NCBI RefSeq assembly: GCF_003002875.1
Contig: NZ_PVTH01000001.1
Location: 558,001-622,000, forward strand
Length of the DNA: 64,000 bases
Direction of reading: 5' to 3'
Origin: Arcticibacter pallidicorallinus
Lineage (GTDB): Bacteria; Bacteroidota; Bacteroidia; Sphingobacteriales; Sphingobacteriaceae
The notes beneath the pieces were generated by a model. It saw only the letters and a list, made by a program, of their open reading frames with translations. It did no database searches and had not been told where the DNA came from. The translations under genes and the position numbers were made by a program. Of this stretch, positions 43,326 through 52,244 are shown in pieces (the stretch's first letter is position 1; every line of letters begins with the position of its first letter).

Positions 43326-45014
43326 ATGAAATTAGTTAACAAATTCGCATTAGGGCTGGCCTTCTCGGTGGGCTTAGTTTCCTGTAATGAATATGAATCT
43401 CTTGACTACGAGGTTGAAAAACCTCAGACAGTCATTGAGCAGGAAAGAATAGATTCTTTGGAGCCCTTGAAGGCTTATATAGATAGAGCGGCAAACCCCG
43501 GTTTTAAGCTTGGCGTGGCACTTTCATTATCTCAGTATACAAGCAAGGGCCTGATGTACAGGCTTGCAAACAGTAACTTTGATGAAATAACGCTGGGGTA
43601 TGAAATGAAGCATGGGGCTATCGTCCAGGCTAATGGAACATTAAACCTGGCTAACGTAACTGCGCTTCTTGAAACAGCATCGGAGGCAGGTACTTCCGTA
43701 TACGGACATACGCTTGCCTGGCATGCCAATCAGAACGCAACTTATTTGAAGAGTTTAATAGCGCCAGTAGTGATTCCTTCAACCGGAGGACCTAGTTGGG
43801 ATCTCGTCACAGCTGCGGACTTTGAGACGGATGCTGCGCCGAATTATCAGTACAATACAAACGCGGTGGCTGGATTTACTGCGCAGGGACAGGGTGCTAA
43901 GGGATCTGGAAGAGCACTGAAGATTACGAATACAGCTGTTCGTGCCAACGACTGGGACGTTCAGTTGTTTGTGAAGTTCTCGCCCGCCGTCAAGGTTGGA
44001 GAGCAGTATCGGCTTACACTTGATGTACGTTCTGATGTAAATGCTTCTTATGGCACCCAGGCTCATATTACAGCAGGATCTTATAAACACTGGGATTTTT
44101 TTGGTACTGTGAACTCAACCCCGGAATGGAAGACTTATACCAGGGAAATTGTCGTCACTACGGAAATGGTGACCAGCGGCGCGATCGCCTTTAATCTCGG
44201 AAAAACCGCAACGACGTTTTACTTCGATAATTTAAAACTGGAGAAATTGAATCCGGAGGGTGGAAGTACCATAATTGAAAAGACTGCGGAAGAAAAGAAA
44301 GTCATCCTTACTGCTGCTCTCGAAAACTGGATCAAGGGCATGCTTGAAGTATCTAAGCCGTATGTCAAAGCTTGGGATGTTGTTAACGAACCTATGGACG
44401 ACGGAAAGCCTATGGAGCTCAAAACAGCAGCAGGAAGAGAGTCTATTCCCGCGGATCACTTCTTCTGGCAGGATTATTTGGGTAAGGATTATGCTTTGAA
44501 GGCTTTTCAGCTCGCAAGACAATACGGTAATCCGACGGACATCCATTTTATCAATGACTATAATCTCGAATACAGCCTTGATAAGTGTCGCGGTCTGATA
44601 GAATACGTGAAGTATCTGGAATCTAAAGGCGCAAAAATCGACGGAATTGGTACTCAAATGCATATCGATGCCACTTCGGATAAAGCGAAAATTGAGGAAA
44701 TGTTCAAGTTGCTTGCAGCTACAGGGAAACTTATAAAGGTATCAGAACTGGATATGGGTCTTGGAGGAAAGGTATTGACTCCTCAGGCGACACCGGCACA
44801 GTATGCTGCACAAGCGGAGATGTACAAGTGGGTAATCCAAAAGTATATGGAGCTTGTTCCTGCAGCACAGCGTTACGGTATCACGATCTGGAGTCCGTTA
44901 GATAGTCCTGCCGGTTCAGGTTGGAGGGCCGGGGAGCCTGTAGGTCTGTGGACAGAAGGCCAGGTGAGGAAGCCTGCTTACATGGGGGTAGTGGAAGGTC
45001 TTAAAAAGAAATAG
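43326..45014 (+). CDS. GH10 endo-1,4-beta-xylanase with inserted carbohydrate-binding module
   Basis: The 562-residue lipoprotein (lipobox LVSC20) is a GH10 barrel. The first part (about 45-150) contains HTLAWH (His128, His133). A CBM4/22-like sandwich is inserted at about 152-310 (DFETDAAPNY...YFDNLKLEKL). The barrel then resumes with acid/base Glu355 (WDVVNEP), His446 (QMHID) and nucleophile Glu474 (VSELDMG). IWSPLDSPAGSGW and GLWTEG end the fold. This interrupted architecture is that of Bacteroidetes Xyn10C-type enzymes, which act on xylan at the cell surface. It closes the xylan operon and is followed by a strong terminator. Confidence 0.95.
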   Translation: MKLVNKFALGLAFSVGLVSCNEYESLDYEVEKPQTVIEQERIDSLEPLKAYIDRAANPGFKLGVALSLSQYTSKGLMYRLANSNFDEITLGYEMKHGAIVQANGTLNLANVTALLETASEAGTSVYGHTLAWHANQNATYLKSLIAPVVIPSTGGPSWDLVTAADFETDAAPNYQYNTNAVAGFTAQGQGAKGSGRALKITNTAVRANDWDVQLFVKFSPAVKVGEQYRLTLDVRSDVNASYGTQAHITAGSYKHWDFFGTVNSTPEWKTYTREIVVTTEMVTSGAIAFNLGKTATTFYFDNLKLEKLNPEGGSTIIEKTAEEKKVILTAALENWIKGMLEVSKPYVKAWDVVNEPMDDGKPMELKTAAGRESIPADHFFWQDYLGKDYALKAFQLARQYGNPTDIHFINDYNLEYSLDKCRGLIEYVKYLESKGAKIDGIGTQMHIDATSDKAKIEEMFKLLAATGKLIKVSELDMGLGGKVLTPQATPAQYAAQAEMYKWVIQKYMELVPAAQRYGITIWSPLDSPAGSGWRAGEPVGLWTEGQVRKPAYMGVVEGLKKK

Positions 45015-45040
45015 TTAATTTCGCAATAGGCAATAAAGTA

Positions 45041-45075
45041 AAAGGGTGCACCGGTTAACGGTTGCACCCTTTTTT
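45041..45075 (+). terminator. Intrinsic terminator of the xylan operon
   Basis: AAAGGGTGCA (45041-45050) pairs with TGCACCCTTT (45063-45072), and the right arm runs into a T-tract. It lies 27 bases after the xylanase stop codon. Confidence 0.85.
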
Positions 45076-45168
45076 ACGTTTTTCGAGCTACTCTCGAAGC
45101 TTTTGTGCAGGCCTGGAATTGACCGGCTAATCAACTAATTTTAATATCATTGTATAAACAATAATTAT

Positions 45169-45813
45169 ATGAAAAAAACCTTACTCCTGTTCGTACTCAT
45201 CAGTGCAAACCTACTTGCTTTTGGGCAATACGAAAATGCGAAACAAGTATTTGAAAGTCCTAAACTAAAGACTGCTGTGGCTACACATAAAGTCGTAGCC
45301 ATCCTTCCCTTTGGAACTAAAATATCTTTCAAGAAGCAACCCAAAGATTTTGATCTGGAAGCCCATGTGCAAAAGGAAAGGGCAATGGCAACTTCCATTC
45401 AGTCGAGTATGTATACTTTTCTCCTTAGAAAGTCAAGCAACTACACTGTTGAATTTCAAGATGTCGAAAAGACAAATGTGTTGCTGAAAAAAGCCGGGCT
45501 GATTGACAAATTAGATGAAGTTACTAAAGATGAAGTGGCGAAGGCTTTAGGTGTTGATGCCGTCATTTCAGGGAAATTTGAGACAGAGCAAACAAGATCA
45601 GAAGCTGGAGCAATTGTAACTACTGTTTTATTTGGTGGTATTGGAAGCAAAACAGGCTCAGGTTCACTAACTATGGCTGTTTATAACGGTCAGTCAGGCG
45701 ATATGTTGTGGCGTTTCTTCAAAGCTATGAATGATGGAGTCTTTTCTTCCAGCGATGAATTAATTGATCGGATGATGAGAAAGGTATCCCGAAACTTTCC
45801 ATACAGTAAATAA
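45169..45813 (+). CDS. Secreted protein of unknown function, CsgG/GNA1162-like fold possible
   Basis: The 214-residue protein has a signal peptide (MKKTLLLFVLISANLLAFGQ). The mature part has VVAILPFGTKISFK near the start and then KALGVDAVISGKFETEQTRSE and GSGSLTMAVYNGQSGDMLWRF. This order (VAILPF, then a helix, then GVDAVISGxF, then a strand with D-MLW) resembles the anticodon-binding-like fold of CsgG/TolB-N/GNA1162 proteins. I cannot name its function. It is a single gene between two terminators. Confidence 0.6.
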   Translation: MKKTLLLFVLISANLLAFGQYENAKQVFESPKLKTAVATHKVVAILPFGTKISFKKQPKDFDLEAHVQKERAMATSIQSSMYTFLLRKSSNYTVEFQDVEKTNVLLKKAGLIDKLDEVTKDEVAKALGVDAVISGKFETEQTRSEAGAIVTTVLFGGIGSKTGSGSLTMAVYNGQSGDMLWRFFKAMNDGVFSSSDELIDRMMRKVSRNFPYSK

Positions 45814-45851
45814 TAGATGTTACTTTCAGGCATTTCATAATGTGACATAAG

Positions 45852-45880
45852 AAAAGCGGGGAATGAATCCCCGCTTTTTT
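45852..45880. terminator. Bidirectional intrinsic terminator
   Basis: AAAAGCGGGGA (45852-45862) and TCCCCGCTTTT (45868-45878) form a perfect 11-bp stem with loop ATGAA and T-runs on both strands. It serves the secreted-protein gene on the plus strand and pntB on the minus strand. Confidence 0.9.
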
Positions 45881-45943
45881 TGCATTTAGTGTCCTTTAAG
45901 TTCTCTGATACTCGGAGACACCAGTCCAAAACTGTTAGATTAT

Positions 45944-47335
45944 TTAGAGCTCCTTTAGCTCGCTTACTACTTTAGACATAGAAGATTTGGCGTCTCCAAA
46001 TAGCATTAAGCAGTTTGGAAAGCCGAACAATTCGTTCTCGATACCTGCATAACCTGCGTTCATACTCCGTTTAGAAACAATTACAGTACGAGCTTTGTCA
46101 GCATTTAATATCGGCATACCATAGATAGGGCTTTGTGGATTGTTACGGGCAGCGGGATTCACAACATCATTCGCACCAATAATTAATGCGATATCGGTAT
46201 TAGCGAATTCATCATTGATGTCGTCCATTTCAATCAACTTATCGTAAGGGATATTTGCCTCTGCCAAAAGTACATTCATGTGCCCCGGCATACGTCCTGC
46301 AACAGGATGAATAGCGAACTTAACAGAGATGTTCCTTTTTTCTAACAGGTCGGTTAATTCCCTTACCACGTGCTGGGCTTGTGCCACTGCCATTCCGTAA
46401 CCCGGAACAATGATAACAGAGGAAGCCGAATCAAAAAGCATCGCTGTTTCTTCAACACCCACTTCTTTGGTCACTATTTCCTGCTCACTCTTCGAAGAAG
46501 TCCCTACGGTTTGACCGAAGCCTCCTAACAACACGTTTGCTAAAGAACGGTTCATGGCTTTACACATAATTTGCGTAAGGATGATACCCGAGGTTCCTAC
46601 GAGCGCGCCAGCGATGATTAAAACCTGGTTGTTTAATATGAAACCTGTTGCACATGCTGCGATACCGGAGTAAGAGTTGAGCAAAGAAATTACTACTGGC
46701 ATATCGGCACCACCGATAGGTATCACTACCAACACGCCTAAAACCAGTGATAAGAACAATAGGGAGAACATCCAAACTTCGGTGTTGGGACTGGAAACCA
46801 TCATTGCGGATAGAATGATGATTGCAGCTAAAAAAAGTGCGTTTAATAAGTGCTGTCCTTTGAAAGTCACAGACCCTCCGTTTATCAAACCTTTTAGTTT
46901 GCCAAACGCCACCATAGATCCTGTGAAAGTAACAGAGCCGATGATAACACTTAAGGCTGTCGTTATTGCAGCGATAGGATCCATAGTTGCAGCGCTATCG
47001 TGTGCTAATTTCCAATATTCGGATGTTGCTACTAAAACAGAAGAAGCACCGCCAAAGCCATTTAACAACGCCACCATTTCGGGCATTTGCGTCATCTCGA
47101 CTTTCTGAGCGATATATAAGCCCACAGCAGATCCGATCAGGATAGTGACGAATATTTCAGTATAGCTTAATACATTCTTATCCAAAAGCGTTATTAACAC
47201 GGCAATTAACATTGCAGCAGAGCTTAGGGTATTTCCTTTGCGGGCGGTCGTCGTTTTTCCAAGCATCTTAATGCCCACGATAAACAGGACGGATGCTACC
47301 AAGTAGGCTATTTTTATAATAATGTCTTGATTCAT
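45944..47335 (-). CDS. pntB: NAD(P) transhydrogenase subunit beta
   Basis: The 463-residue membrane protein has eight or nine transmembrane helices in its first about 265 residues (dII part). A soluble NADP(H)-binding domain III follows: SVIIVPGYGMAVAQAQHVVRELT, FAIHPVAGRMPGHMNVLLAEA, DINDEFANTDIALIIGANDVVNPAA, and SKRSMNAGYAGIENELF. These loops are characteristic of PntB. With PntA it couples hydride transfer between NADH and NADP+ to proton entry, supplying NADPH. The start overlaps the pntAB stop (ATGA-type overlap). Confidence 0.96.
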   Translation of the reverse strand: MNQDIIIKIAYLVASVLFIVGIKMLGKTTTARKGNTLSSAAMLIAVLITLLDKNVLSYTEIFVTILIGSAVGLYIAQKVEMTQMPEMVALLNGFGGASSVLVATSEYWKLAHDSAATMDPIAAITTALSVIIGSVTFTGSMVAFGKLKGLINGGSVTFKGQHLLNALFLAAIIILSAMMVSSPNTEVWMFSLLFLSLVLGVLVVIPIGGADMPVVISLLNSYSGIAACATGFILNNQVLIIAGALVGTSGIILTQIMCKAMNRSLANVLLGGFGQTVGTSSKSEQEIVTKEVGVEETAMLFDSASSVIIVPGYGMAVAQAQHVVRELTDLLEKRNISVKFAIHPVAGRMPGHMNVLLAEANIPYDKLIEMDDINDEFANTDIALIIGANDVVNPAARNNPQSPIYGMPILNADKARTVIVSKRSMNAGYAGIENELFGFPNCLMLFGDAKSSMSKVVSELKEL

Positions 47336-47619
47336 TTCTTCTTTTTAAACATCTGGAGCATTCTGTCGGTAACTGCGTAACCACCTACTACATTTAGTGT
47401 AGCCAGGAAAAGTGCAGCTATTCCTAAAACTTTACTGGTCGACCATACATCCGGACCGGAGGCTACAATGGCGCCAACAATGGTAATTCCGGATATGGCA
47501 TTGGAACCCGACATTAGTGGTGTATGTAAAGTAGGAGGGATTTTGGCGATAAGTTCAAATCCGACGAAACTGGCCAAAACCAGCACATAGAGCAGTACGA
47601 TTAAGTTTTCTGGGTTCAT
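47332..47619 (-). CDS. pntAB: NAD(P) transhydrogenase subunit alpha, membrane part
   Basis: The 95-residue protein has three hydrophobic segments: LIVLLYVLVLASFVGFELI, then a stretch around SGSNAISGITIVGAIVA, and LGIAALFLATLNVVGGYAV. HTPLMSGSNAISG is the hallmark of the membrane domain carried at the C-terminus of single-chain PntA. Here it is a separate gene, as in the three-subunit enzyme of Rhodospirillum and many Bacteroidetes. It overlaps both neighbours by 4 bases, so the three genes are translationally coupled. Confidence 0.93.
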   Translation of the reverse strand: MNPENLIVLLYVLVLASFVGFELIAKIPPTLHTPLMSGSNAISGITIVGAIVASGPDVWSTSKVLGIAALFLATLNVVGGYAVTDRMLQMFKKKK

Positions 47620-48752
47620 GCTTTGTTTTTATTTAGTATTTCTTTGGTAAAATCGTTCACAATTTCAGCATTATGGGTGATGAGTGATCCTTTGGTAATC
47701 TCATCATCCATGTCCCATTTGAAATGTTCCCTATCTGCCAGATGTAGCAACAAAGTGCTGATGTTTTTTGCGTAAAGTTCGCTGGCGTTCACAGCAACGA
47801 GTCCAGGCAGGTTCGCTTCGCCAACCAGGGTAATTCCGTGTTTGACAATTGTTGTATTGAACTCGCTCAGCTCGCAGTTGCCCCCGCTTTCTACGGCCAT
47901 ATCAACGATTACTGAACCTGGTTTCATCGTTTTGACCATGTCTTCAGTAATCAGTACCGGTGCTTTTTTTCCGATTACAAGAGCTGTCGTTATCACAATA
48001 TCAGCTTCCGCTACATGTTTGGAAATAAGTTCTTTTTGCTTCTTTAAATACTCCTCAGAGACCTCTGTCGCGTATCCGCCTTCGGTTTGAACGCCATCTG
48101 ACTCTACTTGTAAAAAGCGTCCGCCAAGTGATTCTACCTGTTCCTTCGTTTCGACCCGTACATCTGTTACTTCTACAACCGCCCCCAGGCGTTTAGCAGT
48201 AGCCACAGCTTGCAGGCCTGCAACTCCGGCACCAAAAATGAGTACTCGTGCAGGTGTAATTGTGCCTGCTGCGGTCATCATTAATGGGAATATTTTCCCT
48301 AGTGCATTTGCACCTAAAAGTACTGCTTTGTATCCCGCTAAGTTTGATTGAGAGCTTAATGCATCCATCTTTTGAGCCCGGGAAATCCGTGGAACTGCAT
48401 CCATCGCAAAGGTGGATATCTTCTTTGCATTACAGGCTTCCACTATCTCAGGGATCGTGTAAGCATACATAAAGGAAATGATGACAGCGCCTTCTTTTAA
48501 AAGCGATACCTCATCAAGCGATGGGGCATTCACTTTTAGCAAAATATTGGCGTCGCCCAGTAAAGGCGCTCTGTCCTTTTCAATCACGGCACCTGCTGCA
48601 ACATAAGATGAGTCATAAAATCCGCTCCCGTCTCCGGCAGAACTTTCAATATGACATTTGAACCCTGCTTTTACCAGTGTTTTAACAACGTCTGGCGTTA
48701 ATGCCACCCTTTTTTCAGGATGTTTCTTTTCTTTAAGAACTGCTACCTTCAA
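47616..48752 (-). CDS. pntAA: NAD(P) transhydrogenase subunit alpha, NAD-binding part
   Basis: The 378-residue soluble subunit starts KVAVLKEKKHPEKRVALTPD and has the alanine-dehydrogenase/PntA fold. The NAD-binding loop is ARVLIFGAGVAGLQAVATAKRLGAVVEVTD (GAGVAGL), and the mobile loop with GGYATEVSEEYLKKQKEL and VITTALVIGKKAP is present. MKPGSVIVDMAVESGGNCE is diagnostic. It binds NAD(H) in domain I. It is the first gene of the operon; the candidate promoter is at 48823-48852. Confidence 0.95.
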   Translation of the reverse strand: MKVAVLKEKKHPEKRVALTPDVVKTLVKAGFKCHIESSAGDGSGFYDSSYVAAGAVIEKDRAPLLGDANILLKVNAPSLDEVSLLKEGAVIISFMYAYTIPEIVEACNAKKISTFAMDAVPRISRAQKMDALSSQSNLAGYKAVLLGANALGKIFPLMMTAAGTITPARVLIFGAGVAGLQAVATAKRLGAVVEVTDVRVETKEQVESLGGRFLQVESDGVQTEGGYATEVSEEYLKKQKELISKHVAEADIVITTALVIGKKAPVLITEDMVKTMKPGSVIVDMAVESGGNCELSEFNTTIVKHGITLVGEANLPGLVAVNASELYAKNISTLLLHLADREHFKWDMDDEITKGSLITHNAEIVNDFTKEILNKNKA

Positions 48753-48822
48753 TGCGCTACGAATTATTTATTTGAATATAAGTTTATTTTGGTAAGTGCC
48801 TGCTCATTAAGTTCATGCTGTT

Positions 48823-48852
48823 CAAAAGTAAGAGGAATGTCCATATCGCAAA
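48823..48852 (-). promoter_or_regulatory. Bacteroidetes-type promoter for pntAA-pntAB-pntB
   Basis: On the minus strand, TTTG (48852-48849) is followed after 18 bases by TACTTTTG (48830-48823), matching the -33 TTTG and -7 TAnnTTTG consensus. The predicted start is about 63 bases before pntAA. The -33 box lies in the left arm of the inverted repeat ATCGCAAAA/TTTTGCGAT (48845-48853 and 48868-48876). Confidence 0.55.
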
Positions 48853-48959
48853 ATGTTCTACGTCATTTTTTGCGATTTAGAGGGTGGTCGTAGGGTGATG
48901 ACAGGATATATTCATCATTTGAGAATGCGACAATGAAAAAAGAAAATCATAGCAATTGT

Positions 48960-48967
48960 TACCTTTG
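48960..48967 (+). promoter_or_regulatory. -7 box (TAnnTTTG) for the PhnA-type gene
   Basis: TACCTTTG matches the Bacteroidetes -7 consensus exactly. Transcription would start just after it, about 15 bases before the ATG at 48989. This supports that start codon over an in-frame start at 48956. No clear -33 TTTG was found at the expected distance. Confidence 0.5.
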
Positions 48968-48988
48968 CCTGGAACAATATTTAATAAC

Positions 48989-49327
48989 ATGAACGAACTA
49001 GCACCTTGCCCAATTTGCCAATCACCCTATACTTATGAACAGGAAAGCTTACTGGTTTGTCCGGAGTGCGGACATGAGTGGGCTGCTGCTGAAGAGCAGA
49101 CTGGTGAGACAAGCTTCGTCGTAAAAGATAGTAACGGTAATATTCTGGCCGACGGCGATTCTGTGATTACAATCAAAAATCTGCCGGTAAAAGGGAGCCC
49201 GAAGAGCATCAAAGCTGGTACAAAGGTCAAGAATATCCGTCTGGTGGATAGCGATCACAATATTGATTGCAAGATAGAGGGTTTCGGTGCTATGGCGCTC
49301 AAATCAGAATTTGTTAAAAAGGCCTGA
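48989..49327 (+). CDS. phnA: PhnA/YjdM-type zinc-ribbon protein
   Basis: The 112-residue protein has an N-terminal zinc ribbon (Cys7-x2-Cys10 in PCPIC, Cys24-x2-Cys27 in CPECGHEW). The PhnA C-terminal domain follows: [27 protein letters not shown] and [38 protein letters not shown]. Despite the old name, this protein is not part of phosphonate lyase; its function is unsettled. It is monocistronic. Confidence 0.9.
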   Translation: MNELAPCPICQSPYTYEQESLLVCPECGHEWAAAEEQTGETSFVVKDSNGNILADGDSVITIKNLPVKGSPKSIKAGTKVKNIRLVDSDHNIDCKIEGFGAMALKSEFVKKA

Positions 49328-49367
49328 CCTTCAAGTTCGCTTTGATGATCAGGCTTGGCGCTGTATG

Positions 49368-50933
49368 CTATTTTGCCCAGTCTTTCCCTTCCTGAGTGAA
49401 TCGCCATTGAAAGTATGAATCTAATACCCTCATGGATTTTTCATCGGGAACGGGGCCAAGGTGCGAAGTTGTTTTCAGATACATCACTTTTGGATTTGTG
49501 TGCTTGAAGGCCGGCCATTCTGGTACTCCTTTTCCGTTGGGATTCCCGGTTTTAGCAAAGTTTGTCCAGTAGGTACTGATGAGATCTGAAACCTTGATAT
49601 CAGAGGGAGTAATATCGGGATTCTTGTCATTCAGGGTCTGAAATACATAGGCCACATCTTGTCCATGCGGAGATCCCTGTCCGTATTTTGGAGAATCTTT
49701 CGGGTATTCCGGGTGTTGGTCGAAATAATAGAGGAAAACCTTGTCCTGACTGGTTTGCGATTGCAGATTAGCCCAGATCCAGGTCTGCCAACCGAAGGCT
49801 GCATCGCGGCTCAGGTTGCGGGCTGATTTAGGTATGCCATCTTTGGAAAGGGGATAAGCTGCCAATAGCGGTTCGGCAAACTTTCCATATCGTTTTTCGA
49901 CATTAGCCTTAAATTCTTCAGGGTTCTTTTCCCGGGTAAAGCTGAGTCCTTCGTCTGAGTTATAACCAATCAGAACGGGTGTCGGGTTGTATTTGCCTTC
50001 TTTGTAAAGCTTGTACTGATTGTCGGGAAGAACGTGACCATCGATGATCGGCCATCCTCCACCCATATTCATGCCCATAGGCAGTTTCTCAGGATCCAGT
50101 TTGCGCAATTCGGCTATAGAAGAAGCGTTCACTGCCTGGGCATATGTAAGGCCATCAGCTTCAGCCAGCTTCAGCGTTTTCATGTTTTCGCCGGGGTAGG
50201 TAGTGGCACGAGTTGGACCGAAGGAGCCACCGCTTTGGGAAATAGCACCGTGAAACAGGCCCTTGGCTAATGGAGATGCGCAGAGCATGCTAACAGATAT
50301 CCCTCCGGCAGACTCACCAAATATGGTCACTTTTCCAGGATCCCCACCGAAGGCTTTGATGTTTTTCTGCACCCATTTGAGTCCCGCTATCTGGTCTAGT
50401 AAGCCATAGTTACCGGATACTTTATTCGGATCTTCGGCACTTAGTTCTGGATGAGCAAGAAACCCTAACTGGCCAACGCGGTAGGGGATACTCACAATAA
50501 TTACGCCCTTTTTTGCCAGGTTAGCACCAGTTGTGGTCGGATCTGCTGTTGATCCGAAGCTGAATCCGCCACCATAGATCCAGACCATAACGGGCAGTTT
50601 CTCTTCGGGTGATTTAGCCGGTGTCCAGACATTCAGGTACAGGCAATCCTCGCTTTTTCCGGCAGCGGCGTTTCCAGGCTGATAAGGGGAGGGAGAAAAC
50701 TCTGTTGCTTGTTTAATGCCTTCCCATTTTGCGGCTTGTTGAGGGGCTTTCCAGCGTAATTCTTTTACAGGAGGTGCTGCGAAGGGAATGCCTTTGAAGA
50801 CAGTTAAGCCATTTTCATTTTTCCCCTGCAATATCCCTTGTTCAACTTTGACTTGGAGAGGGTTTCTTTGCGGCTGAGCCATAGTGGATAAGGCTATTGC
50901 AATAAGGAAGGTACTTAGAATTGGAACTTTCAT
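49368..50933 (-). CDS. Secreted type-B carboxylesterase
   Basis: The 521-residue alpha/beta hydrolase has a signal peptide (to about MAQ, residue 20). The type-B pattern is complete: SEDCLYLNVWTP, the oxyanion hole YGGGFSFGS, nucleophile Ser208 in FGESAGGIS, LIGYNSDEGLSF with the probable acidic residue, and SPHGQDVAYVF with the active-site His. Such enzymes hydrolyse aryl and alkyl esters, including para-nitrobenzyl esters; some in PUL organisms remove acyl groups from glycans. No PUL gene is adjacent, so the substrate is open. Confidence 0.9.
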   Translation of the reverse strand: MKVPILSTFLIAIALSTMAQPQRNPLQVKVEQGILQGKNENGLTVFKGIPFAAPPVKELRWKAPQQAAKWEGIKQATEFSPSPYQPGNAAAGKSEDCLYLNVWTPAKSPEEKLPVMVWIYGGGFSFGSTADPTTTGANLAKKGVIIVSIPYRVGQLGFLAHPELSAEDPNKVSGNYGLLDQIAGLKWVQKNIKAFGGDPGKVTIFGESAGGISVSMLCASPLAKGLFHGAISQSGGSFGPTRATTYPGENMKTLKLAEADGLTYAQAVNASSIAELRKLDPEKLPMGMNMGGGWPIIDGHVLPDNQYKLYKEGKYNPTPVLIGYNSDEGLSFTREKNPEEFKANVEKRYGKFAEPLLAAYPLSKDGIPKSARNLSRDAAFGWQTWIWANLQSQTSQDKVFLYYFDQHPEYPKDSPKYGQGSPHGQDVAYVFQTLNDKNPDITPSDIKVSDLISTYWTNFAKTGNPNGKGVPEWPAFKHTNPKVMYLKTTSHLGPVPDEKSMRVLDSYFQWRFTQEGKDWAK

Positions 50934-51154
50934 TTAATTTCTTTTAGGTTTTAGGAGATTAAGTACAGGCTGCAAGCACTTGAAGGTGACTTGATTATTG
51001 TTATGCAATTTATTATTTATACCTGGATAATAAAAATGCTAATGGTGGACGCGGAAGATGGCGTTTACGAATGTGTCTGGTTAGTTGACGGGAACCTGAG
51101 GTGTCCTTTGGAGAAGTGATGGAGATGTGGTTCGTGTTTTTCGTCAATTCTGTG

Positions 51155-51162
51155 TAGGTTTG
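51155..51162 (+). promoter_or_regulatory. -7 box (TAnnTTTG) for the secreted propeller gene
   Basis: TAGGTTTG matches the consensus exactly and lies 52 bases before the start codon at 51215. No good -33 TTTG was seen upstream, so this rests on the -7 box alone. Confidence 0.4.
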
Positions 51163-51214
51163 AAGCCGTTGATGAGAGTGGAGTCAACCGTAAACCTCCC
51201 TAATAAAGATAAAG

Positions 51215-52165
51215 ATGAAAAAGCTTTTAACCTGTTTGATTGGAATCATTGCATGCTCTTCAGTTTTAGCGCAGAAATACTCGGGGAACCGAAAGTTTTT
51301 GCTTAGGGATGAGGGTCTCTCACAGGTCAGCTTCGTAAACCTGGATGATTCGACGGCCAACTGGTTTATTAAAGTGCCTGCAGGCCGTGATCTGCAGCTG
51401 GTGGGCAACAGAACCGTACTTGTGAGTACTGGTACGGGATATCAGGAACTTGATGTCCGTTCAGGAAGAATGCTGAAAGAGGTTTCTGATTATGCAGGGT
51501 CTGTAATGGCGCGTCGATTAAAGAACGGGAATACATTGCTTGTGGGGCTGAATTGGGAAGGTAAAAAGGGTGTTGTTCTATTGGAAGTTGATGCAGACGG
51601 AACGAATAGGAAGGTTTTAAATTTTCCGGAGCATAATTATGTGCGTTTGGTTAGGGAAACGGCTAAGGGAACTTTTTTAATTACCGCCAATACCATGGTG
51701 TTTGAGTCTGACCGGGATGGGAAAGTTATATGGAAAGCCAATTTGACCGGACCTAAGAAAATTAATTCATGGCAGGCGTTGCGACTGCGTAGAAATAAGA
51801 CTGTTGTTAGCTCGGGTTATGCAGTGAACTTTCAGATTCTTGATAAAAATGGTGCCGTCAGTAAAACTTTCACAGGCCCTAAGGAAGTGAATCCTCATTT
51901 CTTTGCAGGCTTTCAAGTTTTGAAGAACGGCAACTATCTGGTTACAAACTGGCAGGGACATGGCCCAGATTTTGGTCACAGCGGCAGTCAACTGCTTGAG
52001 TTTACACCGCAGGGTAAACTGGTGTGGTCATGGAAGCAGGACCCGGCGAAGTTTTCTTCGCTGCAAGGGGTTATAGCGCTTGATGGCTTAAATCCGGAAT
52101 ATTTATATATTGAGGGTAAGGACGGCAAGCTTAAGAAGCAAAAGACGGCGAAAAAGTCAAAATGA
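51215..52165 (+). CDS. Secreted beta-propeller protein
   Basis: The 316-residue protein has a signal peptide (LLTCLIGIIACSSVLAQ). Repeated four-stranded blades follow with the pattern LKNGNTLLVG..., KGTFLITA..., RNKTVVSSG... and LKNGNYLVTNWQGHG, each ending in a strand such as D-x-D-G-x-x-x-W. This suggests six or seven short PQQ/NHL-like blades. The HFFAGFQVLKNGNYLVTNW...HGPDF segment is highly conserved-looking. No catalytic signature is recognised. It lies upstream of a TlpA gene with a 79-base gap. Confidence 0.7.
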   Translation: MKKLLTCLIGIIACSSVLAQKYSGNRKFLLRDEGLSQVSFVNLDDSTANWFIKVPAGRDLQLVGNRTVLVSTGTGYQELDVRSGRMLKEVSDYAGSVMARRLKNGNTLLVGLNWEGKKGVVLLEVDADGTNRKVLNFPEHNYVRLVRETAKGTFLITANTMVFESDRDGKVIWKANLTGPKKINSWQALRLRRNKTVVSSGYAVNFQILDKNGAVSKTFTGPKEVNPHFFAGFQVLKNGNYLVTNWQGHGPDFGHSGSQLLEFTPQGKLVWSWKQDPAKFSSLQGVIALDGLNPEYLYIEGKDGKLKKQKTAKKSK

Positions 52166-52244
52166 TTTGGTTAAGTGATTGTCTTTTACTGTAGCTGTTT
52201 TAATCTGCCCGATTGTTGGAAATCAGCTTTTGCAAAGACCGCAT

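Noticed and set aside
44232-44663. 143-codon open frame on the minus strand inside the xylanase gene
   Set aside because: It is a shadow of the GH10 coding sequence, with no ribosome-binding site and unlikely composition.
46677-47108. 143-codon open frame on the plus strand inside pntB
   Set aside because: It is antisense to the conserved membrane domain of PntB, and its hydrophobic pattern mirrors that domain.
49321-49353. Terminator between phnA and the carboxylesterase gene
   Set aside because: GCCTGA and TCAGGC can pair, but the stem is only six base pairs with a long loop and no T-run.
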